Assembly: GCF_014698445.1 (NCBI RefSeq)
Contig: NZ_JACJSZ010000001.1
Coordinates: 124,001-188,000 of the forward strand
DNA: 64,000 bases
Source of the DNA: Microcystis elabens FACHB-917
GTDB lineage: Bacteria; Cyanobacteriota; Cyanobacteriia; PCC-6307; Cyanobiaceae
Direction of reading: 5' to 3'
Shown: positions 18,060 through 27,644 of the stretch, in pieces
Layout of the letters: every line of letters starts with the position of its first letter
Position numbering within the stretch: the first letter of the stretch is position 1
The notes under the pieces: generated by a model
Told to the model about the DNA's origin: nothing
Database searches by the model: none
What the model saw: the letters and a program-made list of their open reading frames with translations, nothing else
Translations under genes and position numbers: made by a program

Positions 18060-19129
18060 AGTTCGGCCAGTGGCTGGGCCTGATCGCCCTGCTGGCGGCG
18101 CTGGTGCTGCTGTGGAGCCTGCGTGACGCCCTGATCCTCCTGTTCGCCGCCGTGGTGCTCGCCATGGCCCTCTGCACCCTGGTGGGCGCCATACAGGAGC
18201 GGATCGGCGTCGCCCGGCCGATCGCCCTGCTGCTGGCCCTGCTGCTGGTGAGCCTGGTGGTGCTGGTCGTCGCCACGGCGGTGATCCCCCCATTCATCAG
18301 CGAATTCCGCGAGCTGGTGCAGCAGGTGCCACGGGCCTGGACGGAGCTGCTGAAACTGCTGCGCCAGTCGCTGCAGGAGGCGTCGATGATGCTCTACGGC
18401 CGCCAGGACGCCAGCCTGGATTGGCTCAAATCCACCCTGTCGGCACCCGCCACCCTCCCTCCCGATCTGCTGGGCCGCCTCGGCGGCGGTGCCATCGGCC
18501 TGGTGGGTGTGGCCGGCAACCTCGGCACCGGTCTGCTCCAGTCCCTGTTCGTGGTGGCGGTCTCGCTGATGGTCGCCGCCCAGCCCACCGGCTACCGGGA
18601 GGCCCTGCTGCTGCTGGCCCCCTCCTTCTATCGGCGGCGCCTGCGCCAGGTGCTGGTGGCCTGCGGTACGGCGCTCAGCAGCTGGATGGTGGGGGTGCTG
18701 ATCAGCTCCCTGTGCGTGGGCCTGCTGGCGGCGATCGGCCTGTCCCTGCTGGGGGTGAAGCTGGTGGCGGCCAACGCCCTGCTGGCCGGCCTGCTCAACA
18801 TCATCCCCAATGTGGGACCAACGCTGAGCACGATCTTCCCGATGTCGGTGGCGCTGCTGGATGCCCCCTGGAGGGCCCTGGCCGTGCTGCTGGTGTATGT
18901 GCTGATCCAGAACCTCGAGAGCTACGTCATCACCCCCTCGGTGATGCATCACCAGCTGCAGCTGCTGCCCGGCCTCACTCTCACGGCCCAGCTGCTGTTC
19001 ACCCTGCTGTTCGGCCCCCTCGGCCTGCTGCTCGCCCTGCCGCTGGCGGTGTGCCTCCAGGTGCTGCTGCGCGATGTGCTGATCCATGACATCCTCGACC
19101 CCTGGAAGCGCCAACGCCGGCAGACATGA
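18056..19129 (+). CDS. AI-2E family (PerM-like) membrane protein, copy 1
   Basis: 357 residues, about eight membrane helices, AI-2E/PerM superfamily. Members have been linked to autoinducer-2 export or to Na+/H+ exchange; no function is secure in cyanobacteria. Typical features: two N-terminal helices, a soluble amphipathic middle (about 75-145), and the conserved [16 protein letters not shown] and [13 protein letters not shown] regions. The TTG start overlaps the psb28 stop by 4 nt. It overlaps its homologue downstream in the same way. Confidence 0.87.
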   Translation: MKFGQWLGLIALLAALVLLWSLRDALILLFAAVVLAMALCTLVGAIQERIGVARPIALLLALLLVSLVVLVVATAVIPPFISEFRELVQQVPRAWTELLKLLRQSLQEASMMLYGRQDASLDWLKSTLSAPATLPPDLLGRLGGGAIGLVGVAGNLGTGLLQSLFVVAVSLMVAAQPTGYREALLLLAPSFYRRRLRQVLVACGTALSSWMVGVLISSLCVGLLAAIGLSLLGVKLVAANALLAGLLNIIPNVGPTLSTIFPMSVALLDAPWRALAVLLVYVLIQNLESYVITPSVMHHQLQLLPGLTLTAQLLFTLLFGPLGLLLALPLAVCLQVLLRDVLIHDILDPWKRQRRQT

Positions 19130-20133
19130 AGGCACGCACCCTGATCGGGGCCCTGGCGCTGGTGGCGCTGTTCCTGCTGCTGTGGGAACTGCGCTGGGTG
19201 CTGCTGATCCTCTTCGGGGCCGTGGTGCTGGCGGTGGCCCTCGATGTGCCCACCAGCCTGCTGCGCCGTCTCACCCCCCTGAACCGGGGAGCGGCCCTGT
19301 CGGTGGTGCTGCTGGTGCTGCTGGTGATCGGCTGGGTGCTGGCCAACCTGCTGCTGCCGGAACTGATCGACCAGATCCGCCAGTTCAGCCAGCTGGTCCC
19401 CGAGCTGCTGCAGCGGCTGGGGGATGTGGTGCCCAAGACCCCCCTGCTGCGCGACCTGGAACGGCAGCTGGCCGAGGGAACCCTCTGGGACAGGCTGCAG
19501 CCCCTGGGCGGCCAGCTGCTGGGGGTGGCCGGCGGTGCCGCCAACAGCACCATCCAGCTGCTGCTGATGCTGCTGCTGGCGATCCTGATGGCCCTCGATC
19601 CGGCCAGCCACCAGCGGCTCCTGATCGCCGCCACGCCGCGTTTCTACCGCCCCCGCATGCAGCAGCTGCTGTGGGAGTGCCGTGAGGCCCTCGGCGGCTG
19701 GCTGGCGGGCATGACCATCTCCGGCACGGTGGTGTTCGTCACCACCTGGGCGGGCCTGGCCCTGCTGCAGGTGCCGCTGGCCCTGCTGAGCGGCCTGGTC
19801 TGCGGCCTGCTCACCTTCGTGCCCACCATTGGTCCCACGGCCGCCACCCTGCTGCCCCTGGCCGTCGCCCTGCTGATCTCTCCGGCCAAAGTGCTGCAGG
19901 TGCTGGTGCTGCGACTGCTGCTGCAGAACGGCGAAGCCTTCCTGCTCACCCCCCTGCTGCTGAGCCGCACCGTCAATCTCCTGCCCACCGTGGCGCTGAT
20001 GGCCCAGCTGAGCCTGGGGGCGCTGCTAGGGCTCCCTGGCATCCTCCTGGCCCTGCCCTTGGTGGTGGTGCTGCAGGTGGCCTGCGAGGAGGTGCTCGTC
20101 CGGGACGTGATGGACCGCTGGGAGCGGACCTGA
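19126..20133 (+). CDS. AI-2E family (PerM-like) membrane protein, copy 2
   Basis: 335 residues, same architecture as the preceding gene: helix pair (LIGALALVALFLLLWELRW), soluble middle segment, then FVPTIGPTAATLLPLAVALL and QNGEAFLLTPLLL in place of the family's NxxPxxGP and QxxExxxxxP motifs. The two copies are clearly homologous but well diverged, so the tandem arrangement is old. ATG 19126 overlaps the previous stop. The two may form a hetero-oligomer (inference from coupling). Confidence 0.86.
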   Translation: MKARTLIGALALVALFLLLWELRWVLLILFGAVVLAVALDVPTSLLRRLTPLNRGAALSVVLLVLLVIGWVLANLLLPELIDQIRQFSQLVPELLQRLGDVVPKTPLLRDLERQLAEGTLWDRLQPLGGQLLGVAGGAANSTIQLLLMLLLAILMALDPASHQRLLIAATPRFYRPRMQQLLWECREALGGWLAGMTISGTVVFVTTWAGLALLQVPLALLSGLVCGLLTFVPTIGPTAATLLPLAVALLISPAKVLQVLVLRLLLQNGEAFLLTPLLLSRTVNLLPTVALMAQLSLGALLGLPGILLALPLVVVLQVACEEVLVRDVMDRWERT

Positions 20134-20184
20134 GCGAGGCGTTAGCCGCGGCATCGGCCGCCCCATCGGCCGCTGGCTGCCGCC

Positions 20185-20409
20185 TCAGCCGCGGATGCGG
20201 CGGTAGTGGTGCCAGAGGGAGGGCTGGGCGGCCAGCACCGTGACGGCCAGCAGATGGGAGCGGACGGCGGCGGTGAGCGCGGCGAGGGTGAGGTGGTCCC
20301 AGAGCAGGATCAGCTCCACCCGCAGATCGATCAGGGCCAGCACCAGCAGCACCAGCGGCAGCAGGGGCCAGCCGCGCCGATCCGCCTCGGTGCGCTCGGG
20401 GTCCCTCAT
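20185..20409 (-). CDS. Small membrane protein downstream of secF
   Basis: 74 residues with one clear hydrophobic segment (WPLLPLVLLVLALIDLRVELILL) and a second weaker one, ending in WHHYRRIRG. Its ATG overlaps the secF stop by 4 nt, so it is the last gene of the secDF transcript. I recall similar short genes after secF in other picocyanobacteria but know no name or function. A link with the Sec membrane complex is plausible from the coupling and nothing more. Confidence 0.65.
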   Translation of the reverse strand: MRDPERTEADRRGWPLLPLVLLVLALIDLRVELILLWDHLTLAALTAAVRSHLLAVTVLAAQPSLWHHYRRIRG

Positions 20410-21368
20410 CGCTTCGAGAACACCGGCAGCAGGGTGGGAGCCACGCCGATGCTCGACCAGCTGCCGACAGCGATGCCCACGGTGAGGGCCACGGAGAACC
20501 AGAACAGGGTGCTGCCGCCGAAGAAGATCAGGGCCACCAGGGGCAGCAGGGTGGTCAGGGAGGTGTACAGGGAACGGGTGAGGGTGGCATCCACCGCCGC
20601 ATCCACCTGATCGGCCAGGGGGAGGTCTCCGAGGAGGCGTCGCTGCTCCCGGATCCGGTCGTAGACGACCACCGTGTCGTTGACCGAGTAGCCGGCGATC
20701 GTGATCAGGGAGACGGCGAACAGGGAATCCACCTCGATGCCCTGAAACAGACCCAGCCAGGCGAACAGCCCGCAGGTGATCAGCACGTCATGGGCCAGGC
20801 ACAGCAGGGCCAGCCCGGCGAAGATGCCGCTGTAGCGGAAGGAGATGAACACGGAGATTCCCACGAAGCTGACCAGCAGGGAAATGAGGCTGCCCCGCAG
20901 GAGCCGGGAGCCGAGGGTGGGGCCGATCGTGTTCACCGAGGTGCCGCTCTCGAGCAGCGGGCCGAACCGGGTGGCCAGGTCATCCACCAGCGCCGAGCTC
21001 TGCTCGGCCTCGAGGGCGGGCAGACGCAAGAGCAGGGAGCGGCCGCCGTCGAGCACCTGGACGGCGGCGCTGCCCAGGCTGGGGGGGCTCTCTCCTTCCG
21101 GGGACGGCAGGGTGAGACGGCTGAGGCCCTGACGCACCTCGGCGGGGGTGACGGGCCGGCAGGGGGCGCAGTCCCGCTCCACCTGCACCTGGGTGCCGCC
21201 GGTGAAATCGAGGCCGGGCCGGAGCGGGGCCCCGATGGCGGGGTTCAGCCAGCAGAGGGCCAGCCCCAGCAGGCTGAGGCCGCACGCCAGCCCAGAGACC
21301 AGCCAGGCCAGCCGCCGATGGCGGTTGATGCGGAAGCGCGGGGCGGGGACGGGGGTCATGGGGGTCAT
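20406..21368 (-). CDS. secF: Protein translocase subunit SecF
   Basis: Accessory subunit of SecDF, which uses the proton gradient to pull proteins across the membrane. 320 residues, six helices of the RND type. Signature regions: PGLDFTGGTQVQVE (periplasmic P1 head start), NTIGPTLGSRLL, and TIAGYSVNDTVVVYDRIRE. Start ATG 21368 with a second ATG three codons later (MTPMTPVP). It starts immediately after the secD stop with no gap, a standard secDF operon. Confidence 0.96.
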   Translation of the reverse strand: MTPMTPVPAPRFRINRHRRLAWLVSGLACGLSLLGLALCWLNPAIGAPLRPGLDFTGGTQVQVERDCAPCRPVTPAEVRQGLSRLTLPSPEGESPPSLGSAAVQVLDGGRSLLLRLPALEAEQSSALVDDLATRFGPLLESGTSVNTIGPTLGSRLLRGSLISLLVSFVGISVFISFRYSGIFAGLALLCLAHDVLITCGLFAWLGLFQGIEVDSLFAVSLITIAGYSVNDTVVVYDRIREQRRLLGDLPLADQVDAAVDATLTRSLYTSLTTLLPLVALIFFGGSTLFWFSVALTVGIAVGSWSSIGVAPTLLPVFSKR

Positions 21369-22895
21369 TCAGGCCGCCCCGGCCGGGGCCGCACCGGAGC
21401 GGGCGGGCGGCAGCTGGCGGGCGGAGAGGAAGTAGGTGGGTCGCCGCAGGGCGGGGTAGCTCATCAGCAGGCGCAGCAGGGTGCGGGTGCAGGTGAGGGC
21501 GGTGAACAGGCTGAGCAGCAGGCCGATGGCCAGGGTGACGGCGAAGCCCTTGACCAGGCCGGTGCCGAGGAAGAAGAGGGCGGCGCAACTGATCAGGCCC
21601 GTCGCATGGCCGTCGATGATCGAGGAGAAAGCCAGGGAGAAGCCGGTGTCGATGGAGCGGATCAGGGTGTTGCCGGCCCGCAGCTCCTCCTTGATGCGCT
21701 CGAAGATCAGCACGTTGGCATCCACGGCGATGCCCACCGAGAGGATGAAGCCGGCGATGCCGGGAAGGGTGAGCGTGACCGGCAGCAGGGCGTAGATCGC
21801 CAGGTTGAACAGGGCGTAGAGGCTGAGGGCCACCACCGCAACCACCCCCGGGAGGCGGTAGACGACAGCCATGAACACCGCCACCAGGGCCAGGCCCGAG
21901 AGGCCGGCCACCAGGCTGGAGCGGATGTTCTCGGCGCCGAGCGACGGTCCGACGGTGCGCACCTCGACGATCTTCACCGGTAGGGGAAGGGAGCCCCCCC
22001 GCAGCTGCACCTCCAGATCACGGGCCTCCTCGGCCGTGAAGTTGCCGGTGATCGAGGCGGAGCCGCCGGTGATGCCGGCCACCTTGAACTGCTCACCGAC
22101 GGTGGCCTCACTGATCGAGCGGCCATCGAGCACGATGCCCAGCACCCGGTTGGTGCCGGCGATCGACTGGGTGAGGGCCGCGAACTTCTCGCCCCCTTCG
22201 CGGCTGAAGCCCAGGGTCACCTCCCAGCCGGTTCCGGTGGCCTGCTGCTGGCGGCCGGCACTGGTGAGGTCCTTGCCGGTGATCAGGGGTGGACCGTAGA
22301 GGGCCAGGATCCGGCGGTTGGTCTCCCGGAGCAGCAGCTGGAGCTGGTCGACCTCGCTGCTGCCCTCAGGGACCTGGATCCCGAGGGAGCGGAGAGCCTT
22401 GGCCAGATCCTCCGACGAGAGGGAGGCCGGCTCCGGGGGTGTCGCCGCCGTGGGGTCGTCGCCGGCGGAGGGGGGGCGCCTGGAGCGCAGCACCGACTCG
22501 GCCTGGCGCTTGAGGCCCAGCAGACTGCGCATCTCCTCCTCGCTGCCGGGCTTCTGGGCCCGGAACTCGAGCAGGGCGGTGCTGCCCAGCACCCGGGCCG
22601 CTTGGCTGGGATCCTGTTCGCCCGGCAGCTGCAGCACCAGCTGGTCGCTGCCCACGGACTGGAGGGTGGACTCGGCCACGCCCAGGCCGTTGATGCGGCG
22701 CTCCAGCACGTCCTTGACCGCCTCCAGCTGCTCGGCGTCCACCCGGGTGATGGCACCGGCGGGCATCACCTGGAGGGTGAGCTGGCTGCCGCCGCGCAGA
22801 TCGAGGCCCAGCTGCAACCCCAGCATGGAGACCGCGGCAGCGGCGGCGATGGTGAGGGCAAGGATGAGGGCGAACCAGCCCTGTTGGCGTCCCAT
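21369..22895 (-). CDS. secD: Protein translocase subunit SecD
   Basis: 508 residues. N-terminal helix, then GLQLGLDLRGGSQLTLQV, the P1 head domain, QLRGGSLPLPVKIVEVRTVGPSLG before helix 2, and the RND core SVGIAVDANVLIFERIKEEL, which holds the conserved Asp used in proton transfer. A Pro/Ser/Thr-rich insert around residues 140-175 (SRRPPSAGDDPTAATPPEPAS) is typical of cyanobacterial SecD and probably a flexible loop. Downstream of pdhB with 1 bp between, so possibly co-transcribed with it. Confidence 0.96.
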   Translation of the reverse strand: MGRQQGWFALILALTIAAAAAVSMLGLQLGLDLRGGSQLTLQVMPAGAITRVDAEQLEAVKDVLERRINGLGVAESTLQSVGSDQLVLQLPGEQDPSQAARVLGSTALLEFRAQKPGSEEEMRSLLGLKRQAESVLRSRRPPSAGDDPTAATPPEPASLSSEDLAKALRSLGIQVPEGSSEVDQLQLLLRETNRRILALYGPPLITGKDLTSAGRQQQATGTGWEVTLGFSREGGEKFAALTQSIAGTNRVLGIVLDGRSISEATVGEQFKVAGITGGSASITGNFTAEEARDLEVQLRGGSLPLPVKIVEVRTVGPSLGAENIRSSLVAGLSGLALVAVFMAVVYRLPGVVAVVALSLYALFNLAIYALLPVTLTLPGIAGFILSVGIAVDANVLIFERIKEELRAGNTLIRSIDTGFSLAFSSIIDGHATGLISCAALFFLGTGLVKGFAVTLAIGLLLSLFTALTCTRTLLRLLMSYPALRRPTYFLSARQLPPARSGAAPAGAA

Positions 22896-22896
22896 C

Positions 22897-23880
22897 TCAG
22901 CGACGGCCCGCCTTCAGGTCGAGCGCCGCCGCGACGATCTGATGCGGCTGGATGATGGTGAGATTCTCAAGATTGCCGTTGTAAGGCGTGGGGATGTCCT
23001 GGGACGACAGCCGCAGGGGCCGGGCATCGAGATCGTCGAAGCAGTGCTCCGTGATCAGGGCGATCAGTTCGGCGCCGATGCCGCCGGTCTTCATGCACTC
23101 CTCCACCACCACCACCTTGTGGGTCTTGCGGATCGAGCGGGCGATGGTCTCCATGTCGAAGGGCTTCAGGCTGATCAGGTCGATCAGCTCGACGTCGACC
23201 CCCTCGGCCTCCAGCTGCTCCACCGCCTTGAGGCAGTGGTGGCGCATGCGCGAGTAGGTGAGCATGGTGACGTCCTTGCCCTCGCGCACGACCTCGGCCT
23301 GGTCGAGGGCACAGATGTAGTCGCCCTCAGGGATCTCCTCGCTGAGGTTATAGAGAAGAACGTGCTCGAAGAAGAGCACAGGATTGTTGTCGCGGATGGC
23401 GGCCTTCATCAGGCCCTTGGCATTGGTGGGGGTGCTCACCGCCACGATCTTGATCCCTGGCACGGCATGGAAATAGGCCTCCAGCCTCTGGCTGTGCTCA
23501 GCACCGAGCTGGCGGCCGACGCCGCCGGGTCCGCGCACCACCGCCGGGATCGTGTAGTTACCGCCGCTGGTGTAACGCAGCATCCCCATGTTGTTGGAGA
23601 TCTGGTTGAAGGCAAGCAGCAGGAAGCCCATGTTCATGCCCTCCACGATCGGCCTCAGGCCGGTCATGGCGGCACCGACCGCCATGCCGGTGAAGCTGTT
23701 CTCGGCAATGGGGGTGTCCAGCACCCGCAGTTCGCCGTACTTCTCGAACAGATCCTTGGTGACCTTGTAGGAGCCGCCGTAATGGCCCACGTCCTCTCCC
23801 ATGACGCAGACGTGGGGGTCGCGGGCCATCTCCTCGTCGATGGCTTCGCGCAGGGCGTTGAACAGCAGAGTTTCAGCCAC
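22897..23880 (-). CDS. pdhB: Pyruvate dehydrogenase E1 component, beta subunit
   Basis: 327 residues; forms the alpha2beta2 E1 enzyme that decarboxylates pyruvate on thiamine diphosphate to feed acetyl-CoA synthesis. Recognisable by [38 protein letters not shown], the [21 protein letters not shown] block (includes the Glu that activates thiamine) and [14 protein letters not shown]-like C-terminal stretch ([13 protein letters not shown]). The alpha subunit is not in this window, as is usual in cyanobacteria where E1 genes are unlinked. Confidence 0.95.
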   Translation of the reverse strand: MAETLLFNALREAIDEEMARDPHVCVMGEDVGHYGGSYKVTKDLFEKYGELRVLDTPIAENSFTGMAVGAAMTGLRPIVEGMNMGFLLLAFNQISNNMGMLRYTSGGNYTIPAVVRGPGGVGRQLGAEHSQRLEAYFHAVPGIKIVAVSTPTNAKGLMKAAIRDNNPVLFFEHVLLYNLSEEIPEGDYICALDQAEVVREGKDVTMLTYSRMRHHCLKAVEQLEAEGVDVELIDLISLKPFDMETIARSIRKTHKVVVVEECMKTGGIGAELIALITEHCFDDLDARPLRLSSQDIPTPYNGNLENLTIIQPHQIVAAALDLKAGRR

Positions 23881-23911
23881 GGAGCAGGAGCCTGTGCGCG
23901 GCCAACCTATC

Positions 23912-24007
23912 TCAGCCGCCGGCGGCGAAGGTGCTGAGCAGCAGGACCGACAGCAGCATGCCCGGCAGCAGAAGGGCCACCAGCAGACCCAGATCGTGGG
24001 GTGTCAT
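23912..24007 (-). CDS. 31-residue membrane microprotein
   Basis: A short frame from ATG 24007 to TGA 23912 encodes [18 protein letters not shown] followed by [13 protein letters not shown]: one hydrophobic helix with almost no soluble part. It lies in the 152-bp gap between DUF3082 and pdhB on the same strand, with GGAG-like purines (CCCTCCCCC on the coding strand is pyrimidine, so no clear ribosome site). Size and shape resemble small photosystem, b6f or NDH subunits, but the sequence does not match PetN, PetG, PetL, PsbX, Psb30 or PsaM as I know them. Confidence 0.5.
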   Translation of the reverse strand: MTPHDLGLLVALLLPGMLLSVLLLSTFAAGG

Positions 24008-24032
24008 CGGGGGAGGGACGGCTGGGGGGAGC

Positions 24033-24335
24033 TTAGGAAGGGGATTCGGCCCTGGCCGGCCAAAGGCTGCGGATGAACACCAGAAACAGCCCCAGGCCGA
24101 TGAAGGCGAAGCTGAAGGTGGCGAGGAAGCACATGCCCACCATCAGGGTCTTCATGGCGGTGGCGATGCTCTGGGCGAAGGCTGAGTCGAAGTGGGGGGG
24201 ATGAGTCACGTACCAGCCCACCACCCGCTGGCTCACCCCCAGGCACAGCCAGGCCAGCAGAGCGCTGGTGAGGGCGCCGGAGAGGAAGCTGAGGGGTCCC
24301 TTGCGCGGCGGTGGGGCGGGATGTTCGTCGGTCAT
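24033..24335 (-). CDS. DUF3082 family membrane protein
   Basis: 100 residues, two or three membrane helices ([28 protein letters not shown] and [26 protein letters not shown]) with the short motif [20 protein letters not shown] between them. Matches the cyanobacterial/plastid DUF3082 family; function unknown. The ATG at 24335 overlaps the ispE stop by 4 nt, so rsmA-ispE-DUF3082 form one coupled unit. This neighbourhood is common in picocyanobacteria (from memory). Confidence 0.8.
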   Translation of the reverse strand: MTDEHPAPPPRKGPLSFLSGALTSALLAWLCLGVSQRVVGWYVTHPPHFDSAFAQSIATAMKTLMVGMCFLATFSFAFIGLGLFLVFIRSLWPARAESPS

Positions 24336-25291
24336 GGGGCGGATCCAGCGGTGACCAGGCTGACACCGGATCCGCCGCAGCGGCAGCACCAGGCCTCGAA
24401 GCCCGCGGCCGCCAGCGGCTCCGCCAGGGCGGCCCGGGCGGCCTCGGCCGTGGCCAGATCAGGGTGAAGGGCGAAGAGGCTCGGCCCCGACCCGCTCATG
24501 GCGACGGCCAGGGCCCCGGGGGCGCGGCGCAGCAGGTCGAGGCCGGCGCGGACGGTCTCCACCTCCGGCTCCAGCACCGCCTGCAGGTCATTGCGCAGGG
24601 GAGGCAGGGGCGCCCGGCCGGCCAGGGCCGCCACCAGGGGGCCCTGGCGCAGGACCTGGCGCCGCTGCTCGAAATCCACCTCGGCGTCGAGATAGAAATC
24701 ACCGCGCAGATCCCGGCAGCGGCCGTAGGCCCAGGGGGTGGAGACGCTGGCCTCCGGATGCTTGATCAGCAGCACCGCCTGCCCCGGCGCCCCGGCCGCC
24801 GCCACGGGCTCGAGCCGCTCACCGCGGCCGAAGCAGAGCTGGGTGCCGCCTTCCAGGCAGAACGGCATGTCGGATCCCAGCTCGGCCGCCAGCCCCTGGA
24901 GCCGCTCGCCGCCCAGGGCCAGACCCCAGAGGGCATCGAGACCCACCAGGGCGGCGGCGCCATCGCTCGATCCCCCCGCCAGGCCGGCGCCGATGGGGAT
25001 GCGCTTGTGCAGTGTGATGGCGACGCCCAGTTCCGGCAGGCCCACCCGGGAGCGCAGCAGCTCCGCCGCCCTGACGATCAGGTTGGTGCCGTCACTGGGC
25101 AGCTCGGGGCTGTCGCTGCGCAGCCGGATCGTGGCGTCGGCGGTGGAGCGCAGCACCAGCGTGTCGCTCAGGTCGATGCTCTGCATCACCATGGCCAGTT
25201 CGTGGTAGCCGTCCGGCCGCAGACCCAGCACCTCCAGGTGCAGGTTGATCTTGGCGGGGGCCCGCACTGTCACGTCTGCCATCGGGATCAT
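24332..25291 (-). CDS. ispE: 4-diphosphocytidyl-2-C-methyl-D-erythritol kinase
   Basis: GHMP kinase of the MEP isoprenoid pathway, giving precursors of carotenoids, phytol and quinones. 319 residues. Motif 1 [24 protein letters not shown], the ATP loop [17 protein letters not shown], and motif 3 [13 protein letters not shown] are intact. Start ATG 25291 (MIPMADVTV) overlaps the rsmA stop; ATG 25282 would fit the family equally well. The C-terminal [11 protein letters not shown] is unusually Cys-rich. Confidence 0.95.
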   Translation of the reverse strand: MIPMADVTVRAPAKINLHLEVLGLRPDGYHELAMVMQSIDLSDTLVLRSTADATIRLRSDSPELPSDGTNLIVRAAELLRSRVGLPELGVAITLHKRIPIGAGLAGGSSDGAAALVGLDALWGLALGGERLQGLAAELGSDMPFCLEGGTQLCFGRGERLEPVAAAGAPGQAVLLIKHPEASVSTPWAYGRCRDLRGDFYLDAEVDFEQRRQVLRQGPLVAALAGRAPLPPLRNDLQAVLEPEVETVRAGLDLLRRAPGALAVAMSGSGPSLFALHPDLATAEAARAALAEPLAAAGFEAWCCRCGGSGVSLVTAGSAP

Positions 25292-26133
25292 GCTCCGCCG
25301 GGATCGGCACTCGCTGCCCGATTCAAGCCGGTGGCGAGCGCCAACCAGCGGTCGGGCGCCAGCTCCTGGGGCCGCTGCTGCAGATCGACGCCGGCGCCGG
25401 CGGCCACCTCCAGCAGCTGCGGCGGCGGCAGCAGGCCCGCCAGGGTGGTGCGCAGCTTCTTGCGTCGTCCGGCGAAGCAGCGGGTCAGCAGCCGCTCCAC
25501 CGTCAGAGCCAGTGCGAGCGGCGGCAGGGCTTCCGGCGGCAGGGGCTCGATCACGATCACCTCCGAGGTGACCTTCGGCGGCGGGGAGAAGCAGCGGGGC
25601 GGCACCGGGCAGACGCTGTGGCAGCGGGCCAGCAGCTGCAGGCGCACACTCAGGGCCGAGAAGGCGCTGCTGCCCGGCCGGGCCCGGATCCGCTGGCCCA
25701 CCTCCTGCTGCACCAGCAGCACCAGCCGCTCGAAGCGGCAGGGGGCCGGCCGGCCCAGGCGTCCCATCAGCCGCTCCAGCAACGGTCCGGTGATGTTGTA
25801 TGGGATGTTGGCGACCACCTTGGTCAGCGGCGGACGGTCCGCGACGGGCAGGTCCAGCTCCAGCACGTCCGCCTCGATCAGGGTGAAGCGGCGGTCGCCT
25901 CCGAAGCGCTGCCGCAGACCCGCCATCAGATCGCGGTCCAGCTCCACCGCCAGCAGCGAGGCCGCCGGCGAGGCCAGCAGCCGTTCGGTCAGGGCGCCCC
26001 GGCCCGGGCCGACCTCCAGGAGATGGTCGCCCTCCCGCAGGTCGGCGGCCGCCACAATGCGATCAAGGATCGCCCCATCGGTGAGCCAGTGCTGGCCGAA
26101 GCGCTTGCGGGCCCGGTGGCCGCTGAAGGTCAT
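25288..26133 (-). CDS. rsmA: 16S rRNA dimethyladenosine transferase (RsmA/KsgA)
   Basis: Dimethylates the two adjacent adenines near the 3' end of 16S rRNA late in 30S assembly. 281 residues from ATG 26133, preceded by no conserved sequence. [21 protein letters not shown] at the N-terminus, SAM loop [15 protein letters not shown], and catalytic [14 protein letters not shown] are diagnostic. First gene of the rsmA-ispE-DUF3082 unit; the 76-bp gap to the divergent secreted-protein gene must hold its promoter. Confidence 0.95.
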   Translation of the reverse strand: MTFSGHRARKRFGQHWLTDGAILDRIVAAADLREGDHLLEVGPGRGALTERLLASPAASLLAVELDRDLMAGLRQRFGGDRRFTLIEADVLELDLPVADRPPLTKVVANIPYNITGPLLERLMGRLGRPAPCRFERLVLLVQQEVGQRIRARPGSSAFSALSVRLQLLARCHSVCPVPPRCFSPPPKVTSEVIVIEPLPPEALPPLALALTVERLLTRCFAGRRKKLRTTLAGLLPPPQLLEVAAGAGVDLQQRPQELAPDRWLALATGLNRAASADPGGA

Positions 26134-26209
26134 GGGAGCGCCGGCAGATCTCCCCAGATTGCAGCGCCGTCCGGCCTGGCTAGAGCGGGAGCAGCGATGC
26201 CTCCCCCCC

Positions 26210-26527
26210 ATGGCCCCTGGATTCCGAATGGCCGCCGCTGCGGCCGGCACCCTGGCCGCCACGCTGGCCGCCGTGGTCGCCCTGCCGGCGGCTCCCGCCC
26301 GTGCCGGCAGCGTCACCGCCGAATCGATCTTCGACCGTCAGGCGACGCGCCAGCAGGCCAGGAGCCAGGTGCCCAAGGGCGCCACGATCACCCGCACCGT
26401 CTGCGAGGACCTGGAGGTGGGCCTGGACAACACCCGCTACCGCTGCACTGTGTACTACACGATTCCGCCGGCCCCGGCCCCGGCCGCCGCGCCGACCCCG
26501 GCCGCCCCGGCCGCCGGCCAGCCCTGA
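26210..26527 (+). CDS. Small secreted protein, unknown function
   Basis: 105 residues. An N-terminal signal peptide (MAAAAAGTLAATLAAVVALPAAPARAG, likely cut after ARA) is followed by a short mature domain with two cysteines (TRTVCEDLEVGLDNTRYRCTVYY) that could form a disulfide in the periplasm or lumen. The tail is Ala/Pro repeats (APAPAAAPTPAAPAAG). I recognise no family. Convergent with yraN, 38 bp apart. Confidence 0.68.
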   Translation: MAPGFRMAAAAAGTLAATLAAVVALPAAPARAGSVTAESIFDRQATRQQARSQVPKGATITRTVCEDLEVGLDNTRYRCTVYYTIPPAPAPAAAPTPAAPAAGQP

Positions 26528-26565
26528 GCCGCCCCACCGCCTCCGAGCCGGACGCCCCGGTCGCC

Positions 26566-26946
26566 TCAGTCACCGAGGCGAAGCCAGCGCACCGGCCTCC
26601 GGGAGGGCGGCAGCGGCACCAGGGCCGCCACCTGCTCCACCGGCGTGCGCTCCCAGCGGGGATGGGCGGCCAGCCAGCAGTCCCAGGCGCGCGCCAGCCG
26701 CTGGCGCTTGCGGCGCCGCAGGGCCGTTGTGCCGTCACCGTCCAGGCTGCCGGGGCGGCGACCCTTCACCTCCACCAGCAGCAGACGCCCCGGCTTGTGG
26801 ACGATCAGGTCGAGCTCGCCCCAGCGGCAGCGCCAGTTCCGCTCCAGGAGCTGCCACCCCTGGAGCCGCAGCAGCCGCAGCACGCGCTGCTCGGCCCAGG
26901 CGCCCTGGCGCTGGGCGGGGCTGGGCCGGCCGGGGCTGGGCGCCAT
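26566..26946 (-). CDS. YraN / UPF0102 family endonuclease-like protein
   Basis: 126 residues from ATG 26946. The restriction-endonuclease-like core is complete: GAWAEQRVLRLLRLQGWQLLERN, WGELDLI (Glu and Asp), and LLLVEVKGR (the E-x-K of the active site). The family is almost universal in bacteria; suggested roles in DNA processing remain unproven. The 196 bp upstream of it, to the DUF2721 gene, show no convincing coding region. Confidence 0.85.
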   Translation of the reverse strand: MAPSPGRPSPAQRQGAWAEQRVLRLLRLQGWQLLERNWRCRWGELDLIVHKPGRLLLVEVKGRRPGSLDGDGTTALRRRKRQRLARAWDCWLAAHPRWERTPVEQVAALVPLPPSRRPVRWLRLGD

Positions 26947-27142
26947 GGGTGGGGATCGACTGCCCCAGGGTTCCCCCCGGCCGTCGCCGTCCCGCCGGCC
27001 GTCCACCGCGGCGCCCGGCAGGACTCAGACCCCGCAGGGTGATCGCCAGCAGGGCTCCGCTCCAGGAGAGCAGCACCTGTGCGGGCCGGAAGCTGGGGTG
27101 ATCGGGGCGGCCTTTGCGTCGCTGCCCACAGGCGGCTCACTC

Positions 27143-27544
27143 CTACCGGCGGGGGTTCTGGCTGATGGCCAGCTGCACCTCCAGCAGGAACAGCAGCAGG
27201 CCCACGATCATGCTGCCCATGGCCGCCACGAACAGGGGCACCACGATGGCGGTGACATCGAGGGCCGCCACCGCGCTGATGAACAGCACCGCCACCACGG
27301 CCGCCACCAGCAGGGCGGTGATGGTGACCGCCAGGATCGCACGGTTGATCAGGAAGGTGCGGCGCCGCTGCACCGCCAGCACCTGCCCCAGGCGCTCCGC
27401 CTCGCTGCGGTCGCCCTCCGGCTTGGCCAGGCTGGTGGCCTGGGCCTCCTGAATGACCCGCGTGCGGTCGATGATCCGGGCCAGCCGGGAGGTGAACAGG
27501 CTCAGCAGACCCGTGACACCGGTGAACAGGAACACCGGCGCCAC
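27143..27544 (-). CDS. DUF2721 family membrane protein
   Basis: 133 residues from GTG 27544; three or four membrane helices with LFTSRLARIIDRTRVIQE after the first helix, the DUF2721 signature. Function unknown. Family members normally have about ten more residues before VAPVFLFTG. The frame does continue upstream (LSRAIQLS) with the expected residues, but I find no ATG, GTG or TTG in it before the neighbouring gene's stop. The true start may be a rare codon. Confidence 0.8.
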   Translation of the reverse strand: MAPVFLFTGVTGLLSLFTSRLARIIDRTRVIQEAQATSLAKPEGDRSEAERLGQVLAVQRRRTFLINRAILAVTITALLVAAVVAVLFISAVAALDVTAIVVPLFVAAMGSMIVGLLLFLLEVQLAISQNPRR

Positions 27545-27644
27545 CGACAGCTGGATCGCCCGCGACAGGCCAGCGACCGCCGGAGCACCCCCTCCATCCA
27601 GGGTCAGCGGCAGGAGAACGCTCCAGGCAATCCGGGCGATCGCC

